NCBI RefSeq assembly: GCF_000149955.1
Contig: NC_030996.1
Span: forward strand, 1,505,467 to 1,569,466
DNA length: 64,000 nt
Source: Fusarium oxysporum f. sp. lycopersici 4287
Taxonomy: Eukaryota; Ascomycota; Sordariomycetes; Hypocreales; Nectriaceae
Direction: 5' to 3'
Shown: piece by piece, positions 34,569-45,226 of the stretch
How positions within the stretch are numbered: the first letter of the stretch is position 1
How the letters are laid out: every line of letters begins with the position of its first letter
Position numbers and translations under genes: made by a program
Notes under the pieces: model-generated
Told to the model about the DNA's origin: nothing
The model's input: the letters and a program-made list of their open reading frames with translations, nothing else
The model's database searches: none

Positions 34569-36792
34569 ATGTCGGCCCGTACCGGAGCGAATTGCTGCTC
34601 AGTTCCCAGCGCAATGGATCAAGCAAATGATGAATGGCCTGCGAGGAAGAGGTTGAGGACGTCGCATGCAGTGAGTTTGCAATCATGTCTCATGTTGCAT
34701 GTGCTGACCGACATTAGTGCGATGCTTGTCGTACCCGCAAGACAAGGTTGGGTGATCTACCAGAAACTTGACAGCTTGGCTGATAGCGATAGATGCGATG
34801 GAAACAATCCTTGCGCAACATGTGCGTCGATCGGCCATGATTGCACCTATGGGTCTGAAGCCAACTCGTAAGCCTCACTCTTCAATCTACTGCTCTGCTC
34901 CAGCATAGTAACACCGGCTGCAGGAGGAGCAAGAACGATCTGATCCTAGAAAGCGTTCTGCGGGTCGAGAAAACCCTACATGAGTTAAGATCTGCCATCG
35001 TAAGCCATAAGCATACCTTCTAGATTAATTGTCCAGCCTTGACCATTGTAGCCGGCCGGTGTCCAACTTGCCAACTCACCTCAAACAAATCGCACCAACT
35101 CATTCTCGGGTTCCTCGCCAGATCTGAATCTTCGTCGGCAGAGTCATGCGATTCAAACACCGACCAGTCAAGACCAACGTGAGAATGTCAACAACTTTGA
35201 GAATGCGGTCTTGGACTCTATGCATACTTCGACAACTGAGTCGATACTCCAATGGCCTCACTTTGATGTCTTTCCACTGCTTCGACATGATGGAGACTCG
35301 ATCTTCTATCTTGAACAGGCACGACCACCGCTAGCAGTTGCATCAAACCCCATGTATCCATACGTTGACGCGGAAGACATAACCTCGATGTTGGAGGCGT
35401 TCGAACGAAACATCAACTTCTGGTACCCTTCTATGTCACAAGAACAACTGGGCAATTTACGTGCGACACTTCAAACCGGAATGCCTTCAGAGGATACAGT
35501 TCACTCTTGTCTTTGTTTACTCACCTTGGCTTTAGGATGTGCAAGTCAAGCTGCCGAAGACCTTCGTTTTACAGCTGAGCCCGATGCAGCAGAGAAAGAC
35601 AGAAGACTTCGGAAGCGGAAGCTGGGTGACATCTATTTCCAACTGGCTCTAAAGAAGCTCCACGTTGCCCATCTGCAAGTTGACTCTGGAAGCACCCAGT
35701 GCCTCTTCTTCACAGCGTAAGATGACACTGGTGTTCCGAATTTTACCCTTTCTAACGTGCCAGTCTTTACTTCGCCTCTTTGGTCCGGCCACTTCAGGCT
35801 TGGGAGTATCTCAGTGCTACAGCGACGAGATGCATGTTGCTTCTTTCCTATCCACCCGACACGCATGACGACGAAGCTGAAGAACGCATCAGAAGGATAT
35901 TCTGGTCATGCTACATTCTAGAAAGGTAAACCATCATTTCGTACGTAATAATGTCAAAATGACAGCTAACTGATACCTGTCTAAGTGACTATATGGCTGA
36001 ACTCTCAGCATGTCCCCCGTCAGGAATCGCTCGCGTCGAGTCTTCTATCCCACTACCAAGCACATATCACACGCACCCGTCCGAAATTGTAGAAGAGGAA
36101 TCATCTCTCTACTTCTTGGCCTGTATCAGTATGCGACGCCTCCTCAACAGAGTCCATCAACTACTCTACGCAAAGGACACGGGCGCCGCATTCGATCACA
36201 CTCGCTTTCCACGCATCGTTGCCGAACTACAGCGACAGCTCGATGACTGGCGTGAAGTATTACCAGCCTCATTCTCTTTCAGCATAGATACGGAAGAGGC
36301 AGCAACAGCGGCTGGTGGATTCCTTCGACAACGATATCTGACCTGCAAGGGCGTGATTTACCGACCCTATCTGATGTGGATGCTAAGCAGTAGCTACGCT
36401 GAGACGAGGGTGCCTCCAATACCAGATGCTATGCAAAATTGCAAGCTATGCCTGGACGCTTGCTTGCTGCATGCGTTAGACCTAAGAGGATTCCCGCAAA
36501 CAGTTCTGATTGACACGTGGATATGCTCACTTTCGTAAGTTGACGATCGTTTCCGACCTACATCACACTGACAAGGAGCAGAATGTCTGGAGCCATGCTG
36601 ATCATCCTCGCTGCATCACACGTACCGGCTCTCAAAGAGTTCATTGGCTCACGAGCCACACTTGTAGGAAGCCATCTTGAGAAGTTGTTCCGAAACTGGC
36701 GTGAGGTCTCATTCGGAGGAGACTCGCCAAGTGTTGACCGAAGTATGTGGCTTATACAACAAGCAGATAGTTATATAAGGGACTGCTATTGA
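34569..36792 (+). CDS. Zn2Cys6 fungal transcription factor
   Basis: Eight exons join in phase: 34569-34670, 34718-34746, 34793-34867, 34924-34999, 35052-35716, 35764-35925, 35986-36534 and 36582-36792, giving 622 residues. The binuclear zinc cluster is CDACRTRKTRCDGNNPCATC, then C after six residues (C-x2-C-x6-C-x5-C-x2-C-x6-C), interrupted by an intron inside the cluster, which is common in this family. A short coiled-coil-like linker (LILESVLRVEKTLHELRSA) follows. The rest matches the fungal middle-homology region (for example FWSCYILESDYMAELS and RQRYLTCKGVIYRPYL). A second possible start is 34614. Being next to the sugar transporter, it may regulate it, which is inference from position. 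Confidence 0.9.
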
Positions 36793-37216
36793 AGGTGCTC
36801 ATAGTATTGGCTGTTACATAAATAATAATCAGGATTATAAAAAGGGTTAAACCTGGTTAGCGGCCCTGGCTATGTCTCCAGCCGACTGCCACCGAGAATC
36901 GGAGCATGGTTCACGAATCGACTCAAGTCGTGGGTTTCTACTCGACGAATAGGCAATTGCTCTCCGGGAAAGATTCGCCGGATTTTGTGGCGTTCCGTGG
37001 GTGCTGCAACGGCCGGCTCCAAAGTTAATTTCGCTCCGCGGAAAACTGGCACGGAGCTAATATGGCAGCGTGGTCCTCACCACTAGAAGAGTCAAAGCGA
37101 AGTATAAGACAAGCAGATTTGTTTAATAATTGAAAGTTTCACTCTAACACTATCATATAAGGGCCCTTCTTCCGCCTCTACTGCCTTACCACACCACGTC
37201 TGCCCTATCAACTGCA

Positions 37217-38605
37217 ATGGCTATCAACGGGTACACAGAAACTGAGAGCTGTCTGGCCGTCAGGCTCTCCAAGCCCATATCTGCTGACAGTCAGTCAGTC
37301 AGTCAACGGCCTGGTCAGGGAACCTCCTATTACCACTCGGATTCATGAAAAGATACAGGCTGCGAAAGCAAAGGCATCTCGCGACTTCAGATCTGATGTT
37401 GTTACTGTTCCTGTTGAGGAAATAATGGAGGTATGTAACCTTGCCCTCTTGATCGCCCCGCCCCTCCCCCAGCTCTGCTAACGCGTTACTCTATCAGGCC
37501 ATTCTTGCGGCCTCGGTCAACGATGACATTTACGATGCCGAGGGCAATCCGTCTGTCAAGGCCCTCGAGGCGAAGATGGTTGAGCTGACTGGCATGGAAG
37601 CGGCGCTGTGGGCGGTTTCAGGCACTCAAGGAAACCAGATCTGCCTTCGCACCCACCTCATGCAACTTCCCCACAGTGTTCTCTGTGATTATCGAGCCCA
37701 TATTCAGTACTGGGAGTCTGGAGCCCTGCCGGCCATCTCTCAAGCCACAGTTACTACGGTCCACCCGAAGAATGGCATCCATCTTACACTCGAAGATGTG
37801 AAGGCTAACATGATCGCGGACGGAAACAGTGAGTAAACACCAAAGAGAGATTCCTCTTTACATGTTGCTCGACGCTGTGAAGTTTACTGACCTGGGTCCA
37901 GTCCACTTTCCTCCGACCCGAGTTGTCTCGCTAGAGAGCACCTTGAGCGGCACCGTTCTCCTTCTAGCAGAGGCACGAGCTATTGCAGATTACGTTCGTT
38001 CATTTCCAGTTTCCGAGGGCTCACGACCTGTTGCCATGCATCTCGACGCGGCCCGAGTAATCTATAGTGTGGTTGCTGAGGGCGTCAGCCTGAAGGACTA
38101 TGCTGCATGCTTTGATAGCATGTCTATCTGCCTAGCTAAGGGTATCGGTGCCCCTATGGGGAGCGTTATTGTAGGAAGTAAGCGCTTCATCGAGAGATGT
38201 AAGCATTACCGCAAGATTCTTGGCGGTGGTACCCGACAGCCCGGCATCATGGCCGCTGCAGCTTTGTCTGCATTTGAGTATACAGTGCCCAAGTTTCCAG
38301 CCATACATGCATTGGCAAAGAGAGCTGGCAGTCAACTCGAGGACACAGGATACAGGCTAGTGCTGCCTGCGCAAAGCAACATGGTGGTACTAGATCTGGC
38401 TGGCATGGATATTCCTGGTGCTGCTTTTGTTCAGTACTGCGCCGATGCGGCAGTCGCTGTCTTCCCTAACGGGCGTTTAGTGTTCCACCATCAAACCTCA
38501 GAGGAGGCCGTTGCCGATCTGGTCAACGCATTGAAGAGGCTACTCCAGGCCAAGAAGGATGGTAAAGCTCTGAACAACGAGACAGTGCAGGGAGGCTGTT
38601 TGTGA
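37217..38605 (+). pseudogene. Second threonine aldolase-like gene, start out of frame
   Basis: Exons 37217-37430, 37498-37828 and 37902-38605. The body is a eukaryotic-type threonine aldolase: DFRSDVVTVPVEEIMEA, LTGMEAALWAVSGTQGNQ, HSVLCDYRAHI, HFPPTRVVSLESTLSGT, HLDAARVIYS, the Schiff-base lysine segment SICLAKGIGAPMGS, and GGGTRQPGIMAAAA. The ATG at 37217 is one nucleotide out of phase with this body; the mismatch falls at a perfect four-copy CAGT repeat (37288-37303), and three copies would be in phase. The usual DGAR is DAAR here. A 40-bp intron (37251-37290) could also restore phase but has a poor donor and is very short. So it is either broken in this strain or uses an unusual intron. 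It is only distantly like the aldolase at the left edge. Confidence 0.75.
37288..37303 (+). repeat. CAGT tetranucleotide repeat, 4 copies
   Basis: Four perfect CAGT units in the 5' coding region of the second threonine aldolase. A unit length that is not a multiple of three makes the reading frame depend on copy number. Confidence 0.95.
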
Positions 38606-39138
38606 AAGCCAACGTCAAAGGAACGATAGAAGACATAGCAATAAATCCTTCCTGCGTACTTGTGATGTTCTCCTCCCACAATTGCACTCACGGCTGAATC
38701 TGGGTAGAAACTCGAAGTGAGAGAATGCGAAGTAAACTAATCCTAAGTTTGAGAGACGACCTACTTCAATAATCGTCTTGAAGTTTAGAATCTTTTGTGC
38801 CATCAGCGTGTCTCTCAGCGGGAATCTGCGGCTAATAAACTGTACTCAGCTACGCCGACGTACTCATTGTAGCCAAGGTCAACAAAAGCCAAGCCACAGG
38901 GAATAAAAGGAAGGCTGTCTACGTAAAACAGGAACTTTTGGCGATGATGGATACATTTTACATAAGGACAGAGTATATTCAATTGTGAAACCTTGGAAAA
39001 AGCTTCCGAGTGGACCAAGAGTACGACTCTCTGGTTTAAGTAGCGCAAGAGCGCTTATGATCAAGATGAATATTCTTTGTTTGATCTTACATTCCGGCCT
39101 TGGGCATAAGAGTGGCGAACCTTTCCTAGAGCAAAGTC

Positions 39139-40984
39139 CTATGCTAGCCAAAACCAGAAGCGCTCGAGAGCGTTACGTGGCTTTGGATCCTCCCAGATCT
39201 CCTCCAGTGCATCGATGGCGTCTTTGCCACTTGTTATATCAGCTTCATTTGACGGGATCCATTTCGTCTTCTTGATCAACTTCCATGCAATAAAAAGGAC
39301 GGCGAAGATGAGAGTGTTGACGTACGCCGCGAAGAAGTCTGGAAATAGTTGTTAGTGCTGTAGTTGGATAGAGTCTGAATAACACGCAAAAGAGTTGATT
39401 GGGCGAGAATAAAGCTTACCGCTGATGTTCCATCTTCCTGACATGAACACGCTGAAACCGTTGAAAATGATCAACATTGAGAAGTAGATGAGAGCGGCCC
39501 AAGCTGCCCAAGGTTGGAAATAGCTTTTCAGGTGGAGAGTGTCGCGATCAACTCCTTGCGCCTTTAAGGCAGCATGAAAACGGATGTATGCCAAGCATAC
39601 ACAGGACCAGGTGAACAGTGATGAAATAGTAACGAGGTTTTGAAACCACTGGAATGCTTGAGCAGCACCGCCATCCTTTTGGACTGAAAGATAGGTCAGA
39701 AGGCCCATTGCGCTGGTAACCAGGACAGCAATCCAGGGTACTCCTTGTTTGTTGCACTTGAGGAAGAAGGCTGGAGCTTGTTTATTCACAGCCAATGCGT
39801 ACAAATAACGGGATCCACTGTAAATAAAGGCATTGGCAGATGATGAAGCCGACGAAAGGATAACAGCATTAATGATAGACGGAAGGACTGAGATGCCGAC
39901 GTTCTGGACTCCGATCACCCAGGGTGAGGCTGCGGCATTAGAAGTACCGCTTGCCTGGGCTGATAATAGGCGAGGATCGTTGGAAGCAACTAAAATACCC
40001 ACTGCAAGGGCACCAAGAACGTAGAAGAAGATAATGCGCCAGAAGATGCGACGGACAGCTTTAGGGATGTTCTTGCGAGGGTTCTCAGCTTCACCGGCAG
40101 CAACAGCAACCATTTCCACGCCACCAAAGGAAAAGGCAGCGTTAATCAATGTGGTAAAAAAGCCCAAGAAGCGACCAAGATCACCCTCAGCAAGATATTC
40201 CTTCATCGGCCCTGGATTCTTCCAGTAGGTGAAGCCTAGCCGGCGACTCTGGGGGTTACCTCCAAGCATAACGATGAACGTCATGATTAGAAGGCCCACA
40301 ATTGTGATGACCTTGATCGAGGCGAAACAGAACTCTGCCTCGCCATAAATAGAGACGGCGAAGATATTGAGTAGTACCACGACAACGAGGATGATAGTAA
40401 TCCAAACAGCCACGTTGACGCCCTCAGCCCCTTTCCAGTATCCGATTATGAGGGAAGCAGCTGATAATTCTGCACAGAGGGTGATCGCTGCTGAGTACCA
40501 TACATTCCAACCAACCGCGAATCCCAAGGCTCCATCCACATACCTGGCACAGAACTGGGGAAGGGCGCCAGGCAAAGGGAGCCAAGTCGCCATTTCACCA
40601 AGGCTCATCATCATGACAAAGATGAAGATTCCGGTTATGGTGTAACCAAGAAGGAGCGAGAGCGGGCCGGCCTTTGTCAATGCACTGCCGATACCAAGAA
40701 ATAGCCCCGTGCCAATGGAGCCTCCGATGGCGATGAACTGAATGTGGCGAGACTTTAACCTATGTAATCGTCTCGTTAGCAGTGAAGCAAGATGTTATAG
40801 GCACGCGAGGGCGTGTTTGAACCAGACAAACATGCAGAACAGCCGTAAGTTTGGGAGATGCGGCATACCCTCTATTCAGTTCACCATGCTGGTGCAATAA
40901 CTCTCCTTGAGTAAGTGGATGCTCCGTCTCAGAATGGCATCCCTCATTCTTTTCACCCTCCTCGATATTGATGTCTGTGGTCAT
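39139..40984 (-). CDS. Amino-acid permease (APC superfamily)
   Basis: Exons 40984-40869, 40759-39420 and 39338-39139 (introns of 109 and 81 bp) give 551 residues. Signatures of the fungal amino-acid permease family are visible: the hydrophilic N-terminus ending HGELNRGLKSRHIQFIAIGG, SIGTGLFLGIGSAL, the conserved MSLGEMATWLP, the NVWYSAAITLCAELSA region, FGGVEMVAVAAGEAENPRK, and SSANAFIYSGSRYLYALA. Twelve hydrophobic segments are expected. The C-terminal tail (KKTKWIPSNEADITSGKDAI...) is typical. The ATG at 40984 is chosen because the longer frame opens only with TTG. It probably imports amino acids at the plasma membrane; specificity is not visible. Confidence 0.9.
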
Positions 40985-41021
40985 ATTGATATCGAATTGC
41001 CTTGCCAAAAGATCTCCATAT

Positions 41022-41064
41022 GGAGAATCTGGGGAATCTGGGGAACCTGGAGAACCTGGGGAAA
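41022..41064 (+). repeat. Degenerate 9-bp tandem repeat upstream of permease
   Basis: About five units of a GGGGAA-C/T-CT-like 9-mer (GGAGAATCT, GGGGAATCT, GGGGAACCT, GGAGAACCT, GGGGAAAT). It lies 38 bp upstream of the permease start, on the opposite strand to its coding sense, in the leader or proximal promoter. Confidence 0.8.
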
Positions 41065-41624
41065 TATAGCTTATTATTTCTTAGGCAGACTTGACGGGAC
41101 GCCCCGCCACCGTCTTGTACATTTACTTCGCCGGTGTTTGCCGCGGAAATGGTAGCGCTCGTGTTCGCCGCGGAGTCCTAATAGACTGCACTACACCTAA
41201 GACACTTACTGACGTAGCTTAACGGTATCCTGCCTAGCCTGAATTTAAGTATAGAGAGGCCCCATTTCGTGGACATTCACCAAGTGTATTGAGGCATGTG
41301 GCTTGCACAACAGGCAAGTAGTTACACAAGGGGTTTCTTTTGACATGAGTTTGCATGCATTACAAAAGCCATTGTCATCTTGTACAAAGGAGGTGCGAGT
41401 GATGGCACAATTGGTTAGGTAAAAGCTCTACGTGGAGCTTTCGATGTAAATCTGACTCTGCTATATCACAGAAGCGAAGGGAAATATTCATCCGTCTACC
41501 TTCCGAACACGCCGTGTATCAATCAAAGCTCCTATGCTTCAAACCAAACGGATCTTAAGAGGGGTGTGTGGGTAAACGCTGGTGGCCTGCGTGCTTAACA
41601 TGTCCACCCATGCTCTTGATCAGC
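41065..41624. other. Intergenic, no supported gene
   Basis: About 560 bp holding the permease promoter and the 3' flank of the secreted-protein gene. Nothing else recognised. Confidence 0.4.
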
Positions 41625-42443
41625 TTAGTTAATGTCACCCTTGCCTCCCGAGTCACAATGCTTGAAGCTGACTTCCGGTCCACAGTAAGCCTTGTGGTCA
41701 AAGTTGCTCGCCGGTCCAATGAGGAGGTATCCGTGCCAAGTTCCACCATGGGTTAGTTCCAAACACTGGGTGCCGCAGATCTTGTGCCCATGGTTCTTGA
41801 TGTGATGCTCGATTGCACCTGCAATGGTTTCCTGTTCAGCAGTCGTGTCACAGTGTCTACCAGTAGACTGCGGTTTCCTTTGTCAGCATCTCCTGCTATA
41901 ATGTAGAACAAGAGGTTCACATACGCGATAGCGGTAGAAAAGGTTGCTGTTCGGACCAGCATGTCCAGTAAAGGTGGAACGGGTCTTGACGTTTGATGCA
42001 TGTTTAATGGCAGCGCCTGAGCGCCATGTTAGCTCAAAATCTACTTAGTTATCTCACACTTACTGATCTGGAGAATTCCGTCCTAAGAAGGGATGTTATA
42101 GGCCTGTCGATATGACCGAGGGGTTTCTTACCTTGATAGCACCTCCGATGATAACGCAATGAGAGGTAATAGTGATGATTCTCTCGCAAACCTTTAGAGA
42201 TATCAGAACTGTAAACAATACACCATGAGATAAACTTACCGTAACGTGTCTGCGCTTCTCGAGGGCAGAGTCCTCAGACTCAAAGTCCTCAAGGTGGTAC
42301 AGCGCCAGAGAATCCGGCATCTTAACGGCCTCATTAACAGCCTCGGTCTCGTTAACGGCCTCGGTCACCTCTGTGGTAGGCATAGAGTAAATAAACAAAG
42401 GCAAGGACATTAAGACGAAGAAGTTCATAAGGGCGGGTTTCAT
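41625..42443 (-). CDS. Secreted Kex2-site Cys-containing protein, unit A
   Basis: Five exons in one frame: 42443-42240, 42191-42132, a 19-nt microexon 42082-42064, 42016-41925 and 41867-41625, giving 205 residues. The start MKPALMNFFVLMSLPLFIYS is a good signal peptide. An acidic propeptide follows and ends in a dibasic EKRR (residues 62-65), a likely Kex2 site. The mature part has seven Cys and the blocks TGHAGPNSNLFYRYR, RHCDTTAEQ, TWHGYLLIGP and CGP. Unit B shares the exon lengths 60/19/92 and these blocks, which validates the model. I do not recognise the family. The first 92 nt overlap another conserved frame (42352-42561). Architecture, not sequence, recalls secreted proproteins such as small effectors or antagonistic peptides; no activity can be claimed. 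Confidence 0.75.
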
Positions 42444-42561
42444 CTTTACTGAGGTAGGCTACGAGATTCGCTGCGAGAAGGACAATGGGAAGAATGTATC
42501 CTGCTGATGCTTGAACAATTTGATCGAGGAAATGAGGGTCGAGTTGAGGTTCTGGAGTCAT
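42352..42561 (-). CDS. 69-residue hydrophobic membrane-protein ORF overlapping unit A
   Basis: An ATG at 42561 opens a 69-codon frame ending at 42352. It begins 118 nt before the ATG of the secreted protein and overlaps it by 92 nt in another frame. Two hydrophobic stretches are visible (GYILPIVLLAANLVAYL and LNVLAFVYLLYAY) and a basic end (HRGDRGR), so a small two-helix membrane protein is likely. The ORF in unit B has exactly the same length and offsets and shares AGYI, NL, KD, LNV, YLL, AY and RGDR. In the overlap this frame is better conserved between units (about 17 of 29 residues) than the secreted frame (about 12 of 29), counted by eye. A TATA-like element 40 nt upstream puts it at the start of the transcript. 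No known family. Confidence 0.6.
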   Translation of the reverse strand: MTPEPQLDPHFLDQIVQASAGYILPIVLLAANLVAYLSKDETRPYELLRLNVLAFVYLLYAYHRGDRGR

Positions 42562-42599
42562 TACTATGATTGAACGTGAGGCCTTGGAAGGGTATCGGT

Positions 42600-42608
42600 C
42601 TTTTATAG
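42600..42608 (-). promoter_or_regulatory. Putative TATA box of unit A
   Basis: On the minus strand TATAAAAG-like sequence lies about 40-47 nt before the ATG of the 69-codon ORF, implying a short leader that includes this ORF. Confidence 0.45.
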
Positions 42609-42634
42609 GTCTTTGATGGGAATTTCGAAGGATT

Positions 42635-42646
42635 TGGTGATATGAC
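42635..42646 (-). promoter_or_regulatory. 12-bp element shared by units A and B (copy A)
   Basis: The 12-mer GTCATATCACCA (minus-strand sense) occurs 74-85 nt before the small-ORF ATG here and 87-98 nt before it in unit B (45227-45238). It is either a conserved promoter element or residual duplication similarity. Confidence 0.4.
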
Positions 42647-44142
42647 GAGAGCAGATGTTGAATGTCAGAAGATTCGATGGGTGAGGGTATCTTCGGCGTG
42701 GAAGTGAGCATGCCGCTTATCCGACCCATGTGAAATGCTATTGGTTCTACAAGAGGCACAGGAACTTACGAGAATTTTGCATGCGCAGAACCAACACACT
42801 TGAACTAAAACCAACAGCGGCTCTATATATGAGGAAGATGCATGCAACTCGGAAGAACGGCATCACCCGCAACAATAAGCGCCACGGTCTCACACACAAT
42901 ATGCTGGCGGATCCGAGCTTTCCACGCGGACTTTAGTGACAGATAGCTGAATCCTCTGGGATGAATTACTGGTTTTTAGCTAACTCTTTGTAATACCAGC
43001 ATAGAGCCCTACAAGTATTAGAGCTCTTGTGGATTCCTCTTTCTTTGTATCGCCTTCGAAACATCCATTGTCAAGACTGTGAATTGAGCTATTTGTAGAA
43101 CTCTGCGAAATGGATTCTCGGACCTTTCTATTTACCGAAAAGCATCAGTCGAAGGATTTTATCCTTGTACTTCTCATATAATTATCTTCATCAAGAGTCA
43201 TGATATGTTGGCTGCAAGCACAATCCTTCGTCTTCTGCGTCTTTCAGTTGGTCATTGAACGACGTTTGATCTTCGATTTGTGCCGAATTGCCGCCTGAAT
43301 AATGATATCGATGATCAGATCTGTCGACAATCCAGAAGAAGTTGCAGTCCATATCGCCTCCTGTTACTACTTTGATGAAACGACGCGCCTGGTCCTAAGG
43401 AATCCCCGAGGGCTCCTTGTTCTTGCAGAAACTGGTGCTTGTGAAAGAAGGATATGGTCGGCACTGTGCAGGATGGATCAGACTTCCTGCCGTGTTGGTT
43501 GCATTATCAAGACAAAGATTCAGCTGTTCAAGGAAATTCCAATCGTCTGCGAGTTACGTTCTAAACCCCAAGACAGTCTCCCTGGCACCGAATTCAATCA
43601 TATCCAAGTCAATGAAGAGCTTCCACAAACCCATCAAACTCGCAGTAGTTACATCCACCGTCAATTTGGACTACGAGAGAAGAGAAAACATAAGTGGCTT
43701 AGAATAAGCTTTTTCCCTCGGCGTCTAGCTAAGGATGTCTAAATACAACCCTAAACTAAATAAGCTCATTCTGCCAAGGTAGTTCTCCTGAACTTTGTAA
43801 GCTACGATGCCATTGGTGCTAAATTCATACAATCCTCTGAGGATGCAACGACTTGATGTTTCTGCGACGCAACTGCGCTGTGACAAGATTCAAGTACCAG
43901 CTAAGTACAATAACCACCACGTCCGGTATGCATGTCATTTGCGGCAGTTATCATTCTCTTGGTTATAATTGATTATATAATTGCAACTACTTGACTTCTT
44001 GCTGCCTATAAGGTTAAATTGACTTCCCGTAATTGCTATCCTGGCCTTTTACTCTTTTCACGGTTGATGGCCCATCGAAATATGTTATAGGTTACCTGCA
44101 GAATCACTGCTCGACTCATCATCTTCAACTAAACTCATTTCT
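42647..44142. other. Spacer between units A and B
   Basis: About 1.5 kb. A plus-strand 146-codon frame (43302-43742, real ATG) lies here, antisense to the units, but it has no recognisable motif, no signal peptide and no conservation I can show, so it is not called as a gene. Confidence 0.4.
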
Positions 44143-45022
44143 CTATAGCTCACGGTCAGCTTGCTGTTCTTTCTCCTTCTCCGCTTCCTCTAAACTTTCC
44201 AAATCCCACATCATGGATACCGGAGTAACAATAAGCTTTGGCCCGCACTCTATTTCGTAGTCAAAGCCCTTGGTCGGTCCAATGAGGAGGTGACCATTCC
44301 AAACGCCAATGTCAGTCAGGTCCAGGCATTCGGTGGTACGAAGTGTTACCCCTTCCTTTTTAATACGGCTTTCGATTGCCCGTTCAATCTCGATCTGTTC
44401 GATGACGGTATCGCAGTGGCCATCATCAGTCTGTTCTACTTTAGCTATCTGACGTGAGGTTAGATGAGAGATGTACCAACCTCATACTGATAGTAGAGCT
44501 CGTTATTTGGACCGGCGTGTCCACTAAAGCGTCCGCATTCTGTTAAACCGACGGCATGCTTGATTTCGAAAGCTAAATATTCAGTTCATATCCGTATTTA
44601 AGTCATGGATCGTCTGCTTGAACTCACTCCAGCGAAGCCATATTATCTTCGATGGATACATTAGAACTCTTCTCACATTCAAGAGACTGCTTTACCTTTA
44701 ATCCCTCCTTCAACTCATGTGATGGCGCAATCGCATCCCATGCACGTCCATATATCTAGAAATCAGCCATGGCTCAGTAAATAAATAGGAACTTGGTATT
44801 ACTCACAGATCTGCGTTTCTCGGGCCGTTGTTCTTCCACGTTGTTTTTCGTCTCTCCGTGTTGAAGCTGTTCCAGTGCATGAAGCAACTCAAGATACATC
44901 TCCTGGTTCACCGCACTTGGTCGGGGACCATTAGCCGAACCTGTCGCCTCTAAGATAGGCTCCAAGCAAATAGAGGTTGGCAAAGACGTTAAGGCCAGTA
45001 AGGTCATAAGCTTTGGATGCAT
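44143..45022 (-). CDS. Secreted Kex2-site Cys-containing protein, unit B
   Basis: Five exons in one frame: 45022-44807, 44755-44696, microexon 44646-44628 (19 nt), 44572-44481 and 44430-44143, giving 224 residues. It has a signal peptide (MHPKLMTLLALTSLPTSICL), a propeptide ending EKRR (residues 68-71) and a mature domain with four Cys. Blocks shared with unit A: SGHAGPNNELYYQYE, GHCDTVIEQ, ECLDLTDIGVWNGHLLIGP and ECGP. The exon 2, 3 and 4 lengths (60, 19, 92 nt) are identical to unit A. Unlike A it ends in a charged helix-like tail (LEEAEKEKEQQADREL). The start overlaps a 69-codon frame (44931-45140). Family unknown; secretion is inferred from the signal peptide and dibasic site. Confidence 0.75.
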
Positions 45023-45140
45023 CTTTGTTGATGTAGGTAATCAGATTCGTGACTATGAGAAGGAGAGGCACGATATACCCGGCTGCTGCCCGGTTGAATC
45101 TGTCGATCGTGCCGGAGTCAAAGGAAATGTTTGGTGACAT
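44931..45140 (-). CDS. 69-residue hydrophobic membrane-protein ORF overlapping unit B
   Basis: An ATG at 45140 opens a 69-codon frame ending at 44931, again 118 nt upstream of, and 92 nt overlapping, the secreted-protein start. Hydrophobic stretches GYIVPLLLIVTNLITYI and LNVFANLYLLGAY flank KDASKAYDLTG; the end is LRGDRFG. Length, offsets, hydrophobic pattern and key residues match the ORF of unit A. The ATG context is weaker (G at -3) than that of the secreted ORF (AAAG before ATG, A at -3, in both units), which would allow leaky scanning to the second start. Function unknown. Confidence 0.6.
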   Translation of the reverse strand: MSPNISFDSGTIDRFNRAAAGYIVPLLLIVTNLITYINKDASKAYDLTGLNVFANLYLLGAYLRGDRFG

Positions 45141-45226
45141 CACAATACGCCGGGTGGTATTCTAAGGATTTGTGGCTGGGTTAGCGGTATTTGTTGATAA
45201 AAGCTGAAGAAATGGGCGAAAGCTAC

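Noticed and set aside
37251..37290. 40-bp intron restoring the aldolase frame
   Set aside because: Phase would fit, but the donor is GTCTGG and the branch-like CTGAC abuts the acceptor; kept only as an alternative to the repeat-slippage explanation.
43302..43742. 146-codon plus-strand frame between units A and B
   Set aside because: Has an ATG but no recognisable domain, signal peptide or paralogue; not enough to call a gene.
44449..44480. 32-bp intron before ATAGCTAAAG in unit B
   Set aside because: Too short; the acceptor 18 nt further on gives a 50-bp intron and aligns the protein gaplessly with unit A.
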